Positions 36,361 through 46,793 of a stretch of DNA of 64,000 nucleotides are shown here, piece by piece; position 1 is the stretch's first letter, and each line of letters starts with the position of its first letter. The notes under the pieces are model-generated. The model ran no database searches and was not told the DNA's origin. It worked only from the letters and a program-made list of their open reading frames with translations. Both the position numbers and the translations under genes were made by a program. Source of the DNA: Ramazzottius varieornatus (Eukaryota > Tardigrada > Eutardigrada > Parachela > Ramazzottiidae); contig BDGG01000005.1 in NCBI GenBank assembly GCA_001949185.1, positions 1,415,249 through 1,479,248 of the forward strand, in the 5' to 3' direction.

Positions 36361-37307
36361 CAGTTGTATTTATTTACACTCTACAGTAAAATCAATTTAT
36401 TGTTTTCTTCAGTTACAGGTTTACTCCCGAGAGTTAAACTAAGAGTAAAACTGAATGTCGAGAGTAAAACTGTAACTTTCAGGAGTCAAATGCGAAAGCT
36501 GGGAGTGAACTAAAATGCTTGAAAGTAAACAAAAATTCCGAGAGGAAAAGTCAAAAGCCAAAGACTAAGATGTCAACGCTGAGACTGAAATTCAGAATCA
36601 TAAGAGTAAAACTAATCTGCAAAACGAAAACTAGAATTCTCGGGAGTAAAAGAAGGAAGCAAGATCGAAGTCCTCCTTTCACACACCAGAGCCCCAGCAA
36701 ATCCATAACAAATCGGTCCACCATAATACAACGGCCAAACCGTAAAGGCCCCGTGACAACTTTACCACTGCACTGGTCCTCATACCGTCGTTCAGTTCGG
36801 CAACAAAATGCCGGCAGATCAGCTTACGAAGTCATTCGCTGTTTCATATGTCCGAGAAGTAATTCGGTGCCATAGTCCGATGAATGGACCGTAAACTCGG
36901 AACATTGAAACTTTCAAGAGCAACAAAGTTTTGCAAATAGTAAGACCGTGCGTGAAGTTCAGTTAGGTCTTGGAAGTAAGCTACCGTTTTGAAAAACATG
37001 GGGTTTTGTAAATACTGAAACTCTGGTGCTTCAAACTGAAACTTGAAGTCAGGACTAGACAAGGTTCACATTTAAAAGACTAAAATTTTCGTGAAAACAA
37101 TTCAATCTAAATCGTTCGGAACTGAAACTAAACCTAGGGACTGGAATTAAAATTTGCAACACTGAAATGATTTTAAAAAGAGTAAAACTAAATTGCTCGG
37201 TAGTAAAACTACATTGTGAGAACTGAAACAGTGAACCATGGTAGTGAATTTTTTTACTCTGCGTGAAACTGTAACTAAATCTGGGAGTAAAACTAAATAC
37301 AACACTG
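36361..37307. mobile_element. hAT-like MITE with GAGTAAAACT word-array interior
   Basis: The left end is CAGTTGTATTTATTTACAC and the right end is the inverse of CAGTGTTGTATTTAGTTTTA, the same type as the 5581-5920 element. The interior is about 40 degenerate copies of GAGTAAAACTAAA-like words. The 8-bp duplication is TCGTACCG on the left (36353-36360) and GCGTACCG on the right, the latter split by the MITE at 37313-37552. Seven of eight bases match. Confidence 0.8.
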
Positions 37308-37312
37308 GCGTA

Positions 37313-37552
37313 CAGGAGGAGTAAGCATGTGTGACCCAGTAGTCTCAGACGGCGTGACATGTATCAAGTATGCCTTACGTTAACAGAAACACTTTTTATG
37401 TAAGATAGACAACACTGTAATTCAAAATTGTAATTCGTTACGTCATAGGCTTTATTTTAATTACGAGTGTCTCATGATTTTCTATGGATGCGCCGTCTGA
37501 GACTACTGGGTCACACATTTCCTCACTGGGTCACACATGCTTACTCCTCCTG
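37313..37552. mobile_element. 240-bp MITE with ~40-bp inverted ends, TA target
   Basis: Ends CAGGAGGAGTAAGCATGTGT and its inverse; the right end carries a partly duplicated GGGTCACACAT. TA lies on both sides (37311-37312 and 37553-37554). It sits within the target duplication of the adjacent hAT-like element. Confidence 0.88.
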
Positions 37553-37562
37553 TACCGGTAAT

Positions 37563-38000
37563 TAGGCACGATATCAGCCGATATCGTATCGAAAGATATC
37601 GATTATATTTCGATATATCGTTATTGCAAATTTGCGGATTTCGTGACATCAGAAGATGCAAAATTTGTAGGTTTCGAGGACCAAACCGGCAAATTCTGAG
37701 CTTTTGGAGTGTTTCGTGACATATTCAGTTTAAAGTTCAGTCTGTCTGAGGAGCGTTTCGCTCCCAAGGCCTCAAATCGATCGGCCTACTGATGAGACAG
37801 GGTTTTCCGGCACAGCGGGAACAATGTTCAACATATCGATATATTGCTGCGACAAAATTCGATAAATCGAGAGTACGATATCCAAAAATATCGCATCGGA
37901 AATATCGATATCTGACAGATATCGAAAAGTGCGATACGATATCGGCAAATATTTTATCGAAAGTATCGTATCGTATTTGATCGTATTTTTGCCAGCACTG
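37563..38000. mobile_element. hAT-like relic with CGATATCG word array (left end lost)
   Basis: The right terminus reads TTTTTGCCAGCACTG, the inverse of CAGTGCTGGCAAAAA. The interior is rich in ATATCGATAT and CGATATCG words in both orientations, like the complete element at 43727-44376. No matching left end or 8-bp duplication was found. Confidence 0.6.
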
Positions 38001-38111
38001 TCCCCCGTTCTGCGCAGTCAAATGACGGGCCCATAGAATAATCCCGTGGACCTGCTGACTGGGCCACGATCACCCGAGGTATAATGTCTGGGCCTGTCAT
38101 GTGACTGTGCG

Positions 38112-38470
38112 GAACGTTCGAGGAAATACAATAATTCCATTCAAATATGGGGCAAAATTTTGGGAAGAGGTGGACAATTTAAAATTTCGTGAAACGATGA
38201 GTCATCTGACTACACCTCTTTTCATCCACGAGTGGCTAGAAATTTGTCCTGATATCTGCTTGTCTGCTTCTCTACTTCTCCGGCTCGGAGGCTGGAAAAG
38301 TAGATAATTTTGAGTTTTATCCTCGCCGACCGATCGGTCGTTTTCAGTTGCACGTTCCTAAATTCGTTTTTCTCTCCTACTGCTTCCCATCTTCGATCAT
38401 GTCTGCACTCCGGAGTATGCTACCTTCGCGTCTAAAAAGAAGGTCTAACATTCCTTGCGGTGGAGGCAGC
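38112..38470. repeat. Left arm of a ~360-bp inverted repeat pair
   Basis: It is the inverse of 42957-43317, about 4.5 kb away, at high identity over about 350 bp, and includes TTCCATTCAAATATGGGGC. Part of the homology carries Harbinger transposase coding sequence in the right copy, so both arms derive from a Harbinger-related element. Confidence 0.85.
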
Positions 38471-38624
38471 AAAGAAACTACGGGGAAACCCACACGTCCA
38501 CCGGAGATACCAGCAGCGAAGGACGGCAATACAACAAGTGGAAAGGATCGCTTGCTGAGAGCGCCCTTGTCGAATGGTTTGAGAAGCTTGACAACTACGA
38601 CCAGTGAAAGTTTACGGCCAGAGG

Positions 38625-39351
38625 TCACGGAGCTGGGAAGAAGAACACGCCAGGAAAGACCTGGACGAGATTCGCCTTGTGAGAAGGAGCGTTGTCATGC
38701 ATACAGATTACTCGCTTCTTCTGTTTTGGACGTTCCCTAATCTTTGGCATCACTTTCTTAGCCAGCAAGACAGCGTAGCTGAAGCGGTTTGTGGAACCGT
38801 CAACAACGAAGAACGATAGGGGACCATCGCGAGTGATTGTTCCGTGGCACATCACACTGAAGCGTCCTGGCGGCAGTTTTCTTTGAAACTCTGCGTTATA
38901 ACGGCTCTCTCCGGAATACGATCGAATCTGAACATAGAAACCATTTTCTAAACAGTGAGTTTTCCATCGTACAGTGGAGCATCACATCAAGACTTACTGT
39001 ATGGCGATCGCAGTCAAACTTCGCACTGGCTTCGTCACTGAAGGCAACGTAGTTCAAGTGGTTCTTGTCCGTCTTTAGCCTGTCCAATATATCAAGAGCC
39101 CAAATCACGTGCATTGTTCGATGATAAGTGAGAGGATTCTTGACAGGAGTGACAATCCTGGCGCTCCATGCTTTGAGACGACGCTGAACAGTACGTTCAC
39201 TGAGTTTGGGTCGTTTTCCGGTGAGCGATTCTTCACAGTCCAAAGCAACCTTGATGATTCTGCCTGCTGACCAGTCTCGTGCTTGACAGTGGTGAGACAG
39301 ATGGCGGATAGTGTCGTCCAGTTGATCAGAAGTTATTTTTGGTCGTCCCAT
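38625..39351 (-). pseudogene. Tc1/mariner-type transposase, C-terminally truncated, with an intron
   Basis: Exon 39351-38998 and exon 38927-38625 join in phase 0 across a 70-bp GT-AG intron. The frame starts MGRPKITSDQLDDTIRHLSH, with an N-terminal HTH region (RPKLSERTVQRRLKAW). The first catalytic Asp is in YVAFSDEASAKFD and the second in CMHDNAPSHKA. Joining across the intron gives GRFSVMCHGTITRDGPLSFF, as expected for the family. The third acidic residue and the WPxxSPDLNPIE-type motif are missing: the frame stops at 38625 where unrelated sequence begins. It has 218 residues, against about 340 in complete enzymes. It lies between the inverted arms 38112-38470 and 42957-43317. Confidence 0.8.
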
Positions 39352-39694
39352 CTTCTTGGCGATATCACCGCGAGCAGCCTGATCCTTGAGAAGATTCAGG
39401 GCCCAGCTCCAAGATCGTCCGAAATACTACCCAATCTTTGCCCAGCTTACGTTCTTACGCTCACTACAGGCTCACTGGTTCTCTTCCCGCGTCCCATCCT
39501 GAAATTCAGACCACAAAGCATTCAAAGAGGTACAGTTCGAGATTTAAAGAGAAAAACCTGCTGCAAGCTGAACAGCTAGCTTCACCGGAATTCAAATCAA
39601 GGCTTCTGATTGTACCGCCCTGTGGTCATGTGCTCTTCTCTTGATCGTTTGATTGGGCATGTTTTGATGTTTTTGTTGTCAATGGTGAACTTGG
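39352..39694. other. Region without a supported gene
   Basis: No recognised feature between the Tc1-type relic and the second MITE copy. Confidence 0.4.
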
Positions 39695-39989
39695 TCACCC
39701 CATACCGGGTTTGTAAAGTCAGCCGCGGCTGTAGCGTCTATCGCTTGATTGACTATTTGATTGCCAGTCTTGACATTTTAACATGAGATTTCAACGTTCT
39801 TTTAATTGCGGTTCTCTTGGATTCTCTGACTCCTCGTGTTGGCTGTGCCTAATACCATTCGACAGCTCACTATCTTATCTATCGATCTATCCTTAAAAGT
39901 TTGAGATTGAGTAGTAGAGAACAGGCGAACTTAGACGGCTAACTTTACAAACCCGGTATGGGGCGGCTAACTTTACAACCTTTCCCTCG
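39695..39989. mobile_element. Second copy of the 318-bp MITE (left end shortened)
   Basis: From CACCCCATACCGGG to CCCTCG it is almost identical to 7993-8284. The right end is followed by TA (39990-39991). The outer ~25 bp of the left end is diverged or lost. Confidence 0.88.
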
Positions 39990-40087
39990 TACTTGTACTT
40001 AGAGACCGAAAAACCGTGAAACTTTTATTCTCTTGCGTGGAACTTGGCGAGCTCGTCGAGGTCGATACCACATGTGCCATGAAAAAA

Positions 40088-40892
40088 GTGTAATCACATT
40101 TTAAGTGTAATCACATTTTACACTAGTTTACATTTTACAGACCGAGCGGTTCGTGACGCCTAGAAGTGACAAGGAGCGACGGAAACGACGAACCAGCTAT
40201 GTCTATGATTGCATAGAATATAGATCTTAGTAATTGTCTTCCAGACAAAGATAAAAATACAATAGAAAAATGACCATACTCGGGAAGTTTCTGGCATTTT
40301 CCGCGTAAGTCAGCCGAATTTTAGATTTCTGGCGGCGAAATACTCAAAAATACCGCAGATTCTGGCAAGTAAAAGTTGTAATTACGTTTTACATTTACAT
40401 TACAACTTCCCCGTGGCTGTAATGTCGTGTAAGAGTGTAATTGTAATGTAAAATGTAATACTCATCATTAGTCCGTGCAGCATACGGAACAGCGTTTGCA
40501 GCATGGTACCGCAAGAAAAAGTCACGGAAATAACCGCGTGCCGTACGTGCAGTAAGTTTCTGCGAGCCCGCAGTATGGTTCCGCAAGAAAAACCCCACGC
40601 GGCTTTATACTCTGATTGCGTAACGGTGTATAAACATTCGCGCTTACCATTTATCGTACTGTAATGCTTCATGAACTTCACGATGTACGTCATCATACGC
40701 GTGCAGTAGAACTCCGGTCCGATAATTTTGCAACCGTATTTTTATCTTTGTCCGGAAGACAATCACTAAGATCTATATTCTATGCAAACATAGAAATAGC
40801 TGGTTCGTCGTTTTCGTCGCTCCTTGTCACTTCTAGGCGTTATAAACCGCTCGGTCTGTAAAATGTAAACTAGTGTAAAATGTAACTACACT
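40088..40892. mobile_element. Fold-back element with ~165-bp arms and TGTAAAATGTAA words
   Basis: Left arm 40088-40260 and right arm 40736-40892 are inverted copies, mirroring CTAGAAGTGACAAGGAGCGA and TAGATCTTAGTAATTGTCTT with a few changes. The outer parts are arrays of TTTACATTTTACAC-like words, which also appear inside at about 40,380-40,460. CTCATCATTAGTCC occurs both at about 40,462 and 40,952, suggesting two nested related units. Confidence 0.7.
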
Positions 40893-41885
40893 TTTACAAT
40901 TACACTATTTTACATTACACTTTACATTACACGGACCATCTGCATGTAATGCTCATCATTAGTCCCACAGTCTCTCACAGTCTGTTCTGGAAAAAATGGG
41001 GGGCGGAGAGAAAGCAGGCGCGCATTATGAGAATCACGTGATTGACGTCAGATGTGCCAGCCACTCAGAGCGAGGCTGTGCAGCCGGTATAGTGCGCTGC
41101 CTTTTTGTATAGCTATAATTCGAACGCAGATGACTTGAAGGGACTGTTTTCCATCTTGACAGAGTGCCCAGAAGCACGGATTCAATCTTAGACTAGTCGA
41201 AGTCAACGAAACATCCGTCACCGTTTCCCCCGTCCACTGGATCTGTTTAGAAGAACCTCTAAACTTCTTTCCTTCGAGTACCGTTTCCGAATGGAAGTTG
41301 CAATATCTGCAGCGACAAGAACATCGAGAGAGAACGCCGCCCAGGAAAAACAACAGGAGAAGTACAATACAAAATTTGAACCTGTTCTGCTTTATTTCCG
41401 GTGTGCACAGTATGGCCTGAGTGAAACAATACTATATTCGCGGGGCGGCACCCTAACGGGTACTGTTGCCGCCAAGGGAGGCTAAAAGGGAAGAAAACGG
41501 GAACTGGGATGATGGCAGGGTGTATCCCAAGTTCCCAACCATCGAATTACTCCCTGTGACTCAGAATACAATGCTATAGCCTTATCTCTTTCTCTTGAGA
41601 CCTACTTTCGCTTCCCCACAGTCACATTCCATTCACAAGCTTATCTCCACTAATGTTGTACTTTGCCCTTCACTGAGCAAAGTTTAGCAGGAGGGTTCAA
41701 ACACAAACTTACGAAGAAAACCAGCTCCGCAACGACAGCTCGCGCCCAAAAATCCCATGTTAGACCACCTGAAGTGGTTTGACATGGGATAAGATGGGGT
41801 ATCAAGTCGCATGCAAGGTTTATTAGTAAGCTCTGCGAGCATTACGTAATAGCCTCACACTGTATCGGCGGCAACAACATATTCT
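40893..41885. other. Region without a supported gene
   Basis: No recognised gene. Short frames only. Confidence 0.4.
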
Positions 41886-42058
41886 GAGCGAATGCGCACT
41901 AGCATAATTTGATACGCACAGGAACATCGTGACATCATAGGAACAAGTTCGTCTCGTAGGCCCTGCGTTAAAAGAGTCCCACAATGTTTACATATGATGT
42001 CACGATTCTCCTGTGCGTATCGAATTGTGCTAGTGCGCTCACTAGTGCGCAATCTCTA
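41886..42058. mobile_element. MITE family M, copy 2 of 3 (left end shortened)
   Basis: Contains GCACAGGAACATCGTGAC and its inverse, and ends AGTGCGCAATCTCTATA. The outermost left bases are missing relative to copies 1 and 3. Confidence 0.82.
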
Positions 42059-42421
42059 TACTGCCTCCAGTGTTTTCACTGCATTAAAGGCTGGAACCGA
42101 AAACCGCTGATACAAATTTCGAAAAATTTCAAATGATCCCTACAACCACCATTGGCCGAGCCAAAAATAGCACCAACCCCCTATACCGAAACTAGTTCGT
42201 TTCTTGGAGTCTCCTGATGGTCCTGTGCTTCCGAGAAGTCCTGCAAAACAAGCAGAGAATTGAAACACGCCTGCCTCATGTGCTGTACCAGACACACCAC
42301 ACATCTCAGACAGACGTAAGTGAGAAGCAGAAAGTGAACGGGAACGTATTCCGATACCGCTTGTTCGGTTCTCAGGCACCTGCATACCCAAATTCGTACC
42401 TTTAACGTGACGAGTTAGTAG

Positions 42422-43291
42422 TTCCATTCAAATATGGGGCAAACTTTTGGGAGAAGTTAGAAAGTTGGTTGCACCTCCCTTATATGCGCTCGACCAATCA
42501 ATCACTTCTCCTCTTCTATGATAATTGAGTACATCAGATACTTCTGAACCCACAGTTGTCAGTGTTTGTTTTCGAACGATCGCTCGTCTCAGTTGTTTCG
42601 CTCTTAATATTCATCGCAAGTAAGATTATGTCTTTTCCGAAAAGAGGAACAACGTGTATGAAAGACCTGGCAACCCTGATCGTAGCTGAAGAGACCATGC
42701 CTTTGTTATGCAATGAGTACGAGGAATTACCGAATGCGGAGGATGTGTTAGATCTCACTTCGCCTCGCAATCTACTCAATTTATTGCCGTCCACGCGGCA
42801 TCTACGGTCTCGGACGGAACTTCCGAAAAGTAAGGACTTCCTCTGCAATATTCTGCCCAGGCAGGAATGAAGACAGACGGCGGAAAGAATTAAGGATGTC
42901 AAGAGATGCTTTCGAGATGCTGCTGCGGCTGATCAGCCGTCACAAAGAGTTTTCTGCTGCTCCCAGCGCAAGGAATGTTTGACCTTCTTTTCAAAAGCGA
43001 AGGTAGCATACTCCGGAGTGCAGACATGATCGAAGATGGGAAGCAGTAGGAGAGAAAAACGAATTTAGGAACGTGCAACTGAAAACGACCGATCGGTCGG
43101 CGAGGATAAAACTCAAAATTATCTACTTTTCCAGCCTCCGAGCCGGAGAAGTAGAGAAGCAGACAAGCAGATATCAGGACAAATTTCTAGCCACTCGTGG
43201 ATGAAAAGAGGTGTAGTCAGATGACTCATCGTTTCACGAAATTTTAAATTGTCCACCTCTTCCCAAAATTTTGCCCCATATTTGAATGGAA
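42422..43291. mobile_element. Deleted Harbinger-related element
   Basis: Ends TTCCATTCAAATATGGGGC (42422) and the inverse (43291). Inside is the 5' part of a PIF/Harbinger transposase gene (42628-42966): MSFPKRGTTCMKDLATLIVA, then PSTRHLRSRTELPKSKDFL and, in a shifted frame, RMSRDAFEMLLRLISRHKEF. This parallels VPKSKHFVEYLLP..RMSRELFEMVLSKI of the element at 20545-24747. The catalytic part is deleted. Confidence 0.75.
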
Positions 43292-43317
43292 TTATTGTAT
43301 TTCCTCGAAAGTTCCGA
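42957..43317. repeat. Right arm of the ~360-bp inverted repeat pair
   Basis: Inverse of 38112-38470. The shared sequence extends about 25 bp beyond the TTCCATTCAAATATG terminus, so the pair is more than two independent insertions of one end. Confidence 0.85.
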
Positions 43318-43726
43318 GGTGGGCGAGGTGATAATCTCGATGGTCAGCTCTGGAAATGTTCAGTCCCGCAGTCCCTTGCGAAATCCGGGACTTCTCTTCG
43401 ACAACTCCACGCAGAGCACAGTATGTGCTGTTGGCTAAGCGTTACAGGTATTCCCAGCGGGAAGAAAGAAGCGAGATCTTAGCTCTAGACTCAAACCCAA
43501 AAGATTTCGCAACGGGAAATGGAAAACGAATTTCCAAAATGATAATTTTGAATTTTCAGGTCACGTGGACAAAGTCGGCCCTAGTCAGTCAATGGCGAAC
43601 CCACGATCAACAAGTGAAAGTCCACCCTCAAAAAGAACCAAAATTTAGCGTGTCTGCCTACGGTTGATTGTGACGACGGACTTCTCCAATGTATCAACGG
43701 CTTTACACAAGGGCCTGTATTGCAGT

Positions 43727-44376
43727 TAGTGCTGCGATAAATATGATATATCGTGTCTTGTCGAAATATGTCACATCACAGTGATTCGATATGACAAAAG
43801 AATATCATATCGAAATATCAATATGGACGGAATATCGCTGAGCGGAATATGATAGATGAAAATATCATACCGCGGTATATCGATATATTTCTGATATATC
43901 GATAAATCGCAAACCCGCACTTGAGAATCGGAACAACGGAAGTCAATACTCCGGTTCGGTACCGCGCAGGCAGCGCAGCCTCGCCCTTAATGTATCGCGC
44001 ACATGTATCCAAGCTGACTTCGGAGAATTGAGCAGTTAGCGCACCTAGGTGCGTAACGACAGACCTTGAGAGACTGAGCAACGAACACACTCGCGTACAC
44101 AAAGACATTTGACTTTTGTTCTGACTCGAACGTAGTGAATGACAGCCGTTCGGTATCTCTTTGGCTCTTTCTTGATTTCGATAGTCTCCAACATGGTACT
44201 GGCTTGATATATCGATACATCACTGCAATAAAATTCGATATATCAACAATAAAAAATCAGAAACGTATCATATCGAAATATCGATACGTGGTTGATATCT
44301 AAAACGAAATATAGCTAATGAAAGATATGTATCAGAAAATATCATATCGTATTACATCGTATTTATCCCAGCACTA
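43727..44376. mobile_element. hAT-like MITE with perfect 8-bp duplication and ATATCGATAT word arrays
   Basis: ATTGCAGT flanks both sides (43719-43726 and 44377-44384). The ends are TAGTGCTGCGATAAATATG and, inverted, TAGTGCTGGGATAAATACG. The outer ~200 bp at each side are degenerate ATATCGATAT words. The central ~250 bp is unrelated sequence without a clear reading frame. Confidence 0.9.
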
Positions 44377-44384
44377 ATTGCAGT

Positions 44385-46793
44385 GAACACACTAGAGGCA
44401 ATATTGTTTCACTCTGGTATGGCGCACCAAACGCAGCGGCAAATGTGTAAGTGTTACCAGGTTGGCATGGATGTAGTCCGATGTAGCGGTAGAGTGGTTT
44501 GTATCGGCCTGCCAAATTTTCTTCTTCGCAGTGCTGTTTGTCAAGCCATCCCATTTTCGTACCGGTATATCCATGCCAGCCTGGCCCTGAGGGCTGAGGC
44601 CAGCGTTTGTAGCCGGTGCCAGTATTGTTTTAATGATCGTAATAGATAATTGAAAATGGTCGGAAATTGGACGTTTTGAATTCTGCTATCATAATTAAAA
44701 TTGCCAAATTCAGCCGACGGATTTCACTATATGGTGAAATTATAGTAAAATTTGCTGGATGGTCGGCTAGTAAAATAGATAGCTAAAACTAGGCCAAACT
44801 GCAATTAAAGTGGGCCTGAGATGCGGAAAAGGGGCCGCAAATGCGCGATATATAGGGATTTTTGCATGGTTTCTGTTGTTTGACATTCGACAACATCCGC
44901 GAAACGTAACCCAGGTACTACGTATGCGCTTAGTTTGCGTACCCGAGTTGTGCAGAATGGACTGCACACCACATAGTTGCGTTTCGCTCACCCTGAATTG
45001 TGCGTTTTGTGATGCTGCGGTGCATTGATTAACACTTCCAGCACGATCGTTTTCATGTTTGCAGAATACTACCGTCCTCTTTGTGTATACAGGAATTTTA
45101 TTGGCTGGTACCGTGTTGCAGAGGCTGGTCCAACCAATAGGCAGTTTTCGATATTTCAAAATTCGGATAATTGGCAGGCCATGAACGCCAAATCTCAAAA
45201 GGGAGAACTGGTCGTCTTGATTTTCTTCTGACCGCACTGATGACTACAAAATTTATCCCAGGCTCGGCTTCGATAGATAAGACTTTCCCCAGTGCTCTAG
45301 TTTTTTTCTAAGCGAATAACGTGCACGTGTCTCGCGTGAAGAGCCGAAACACCAAATTTCACCAAAACCACCCGAAACCGTAGAAAAAATTTCCTGCGTG
45401 CTGGGGTTTTGCTGACCGCTGGTCATTAGTGTTGCTTTGGTGAGAAGACCGAGGTACATGCAAACAAAAAGACCTGGAACCGAAAGACCAAAAGCTAAAA
45501 CTGGGAGGTGAATAAAACTGAGTGATTGTATACACAAAGAGGACGGTCGTACGCAGAGCGTTAAGTGGCCGAAGAAGAGCTAACACTGTTTTCTGACTGT
45601 TACGGCAGCCTGTCTCCATACTGTAATTGGTCCGCTTTTAAAAGGCAATGAGAAGCGGACCAACGGTTCGAACTGCGTGTAGTGTACTGGCATTGCTAAT
45701 TAATCGAAGGATTAATAAGAGCGAGTTCCTGCATGTGAAAAAAAGCTCGAAACTGCCTGAATATCTCAGAATTTGAGTTAACGGATAGTCACTATATCGA
45801 TACGAGACAACAAAGTCCAGTTTTTGGGAAATTGTTCAGTGACGGCGATGCTGTTAGGGTTCTTGTTTGTTCGGAGACGAATTTCTTCGAGGCTGTGGTT
45901 CTTCGGGGCCGAAGTCGTTGGGGTATAGTCACTCAGTACAAAGCATTTAGAGGAAAGAGTTCTTCTAGTTCACGATTCTTCGGAGCCACGTTTAGGGGAA
46001 ACTAAAGTTAAAGGATAACGTGCCCGACCGAAGCGCTATTCCGTTTGCGTGAGTTGTTGATGGTTGAATATCTTCCTGCTGTTCACTTTAGTTCTTCCAT
46101 CAGACTGACCACAGTTCCTATTTCTTGCAGTTACATTACAATGTCATCATTAAGTTTCTCGCTTGGGTTGGTGCTCATGAGGGAGGTTATGGGTCAGCTA
46201 CCCCAGCCTGCTGTGGTTGCTCTTTAGTTTGCGCTTCTCGAGCAAGGAAACGTACTAATATAACACTGCCTGAGGCCCGGAGTGTTACTCCTTAAACCGT
46301 TTCACCACGTGGTACGACGAAGTACAACGTAGAGGAAAAGAGCGCATGGCCAGACCGACGTTATCCGGCCCGGACTTGTGCGTCTGCTCTACCATCAGGC
46401 ATCAGCAGCTCTGTGAGTTGGGATTGGGGACCCTAAAAGTTGAACCTCTCAACCACGTGAAATGTTTGCGGTAACGAAGAAGGAAATCTCACGTAGGGGG
46501 ATTGATGTCACAAAGCACGACCTTGAACGGAAACCTATATGCCGTCAAAACTCTGAAGTAAAATGCGTTCTGTCGGGACTGTGGAGTCAAGAAGTGCCGA
46601 GCATTTCATTTCTTACAACGCGAGTGCTTCGTTCCTTGAGGTCGACCAGCTTATCAAGGTACACTTCATGTCAGTCCGCCGGTGGATTCACAAACACTGT
46701 GGGGACACGTCTATTTATTGACATCCTATCCACTAACTGTACAGCTGCATCACCGGTGTCAGGCAGCTTGTGAGAGACGCGATGGCAATACTT
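44385..46793. other. Region without a supported gene
   Basis: No recognised protein. It contains a perfect 20-bp inverted repeat, ACCGTCCTCTTTGTGTATAC at 45071-45090 and its inverse at 45528-45547, perhaps the ends of a ~480-bp element. A small hairpin around TTGGTCCGCTTTT lies near 45,630-45,665. Confidence 0.45.

Noticed and set aside
38348-38740. 130-codon plus-strand frame
   Set aside because: Its first third lies in the inverted-repeat arm and the rest overlaps the antisense Tc1-type transposase; no domain recognised.
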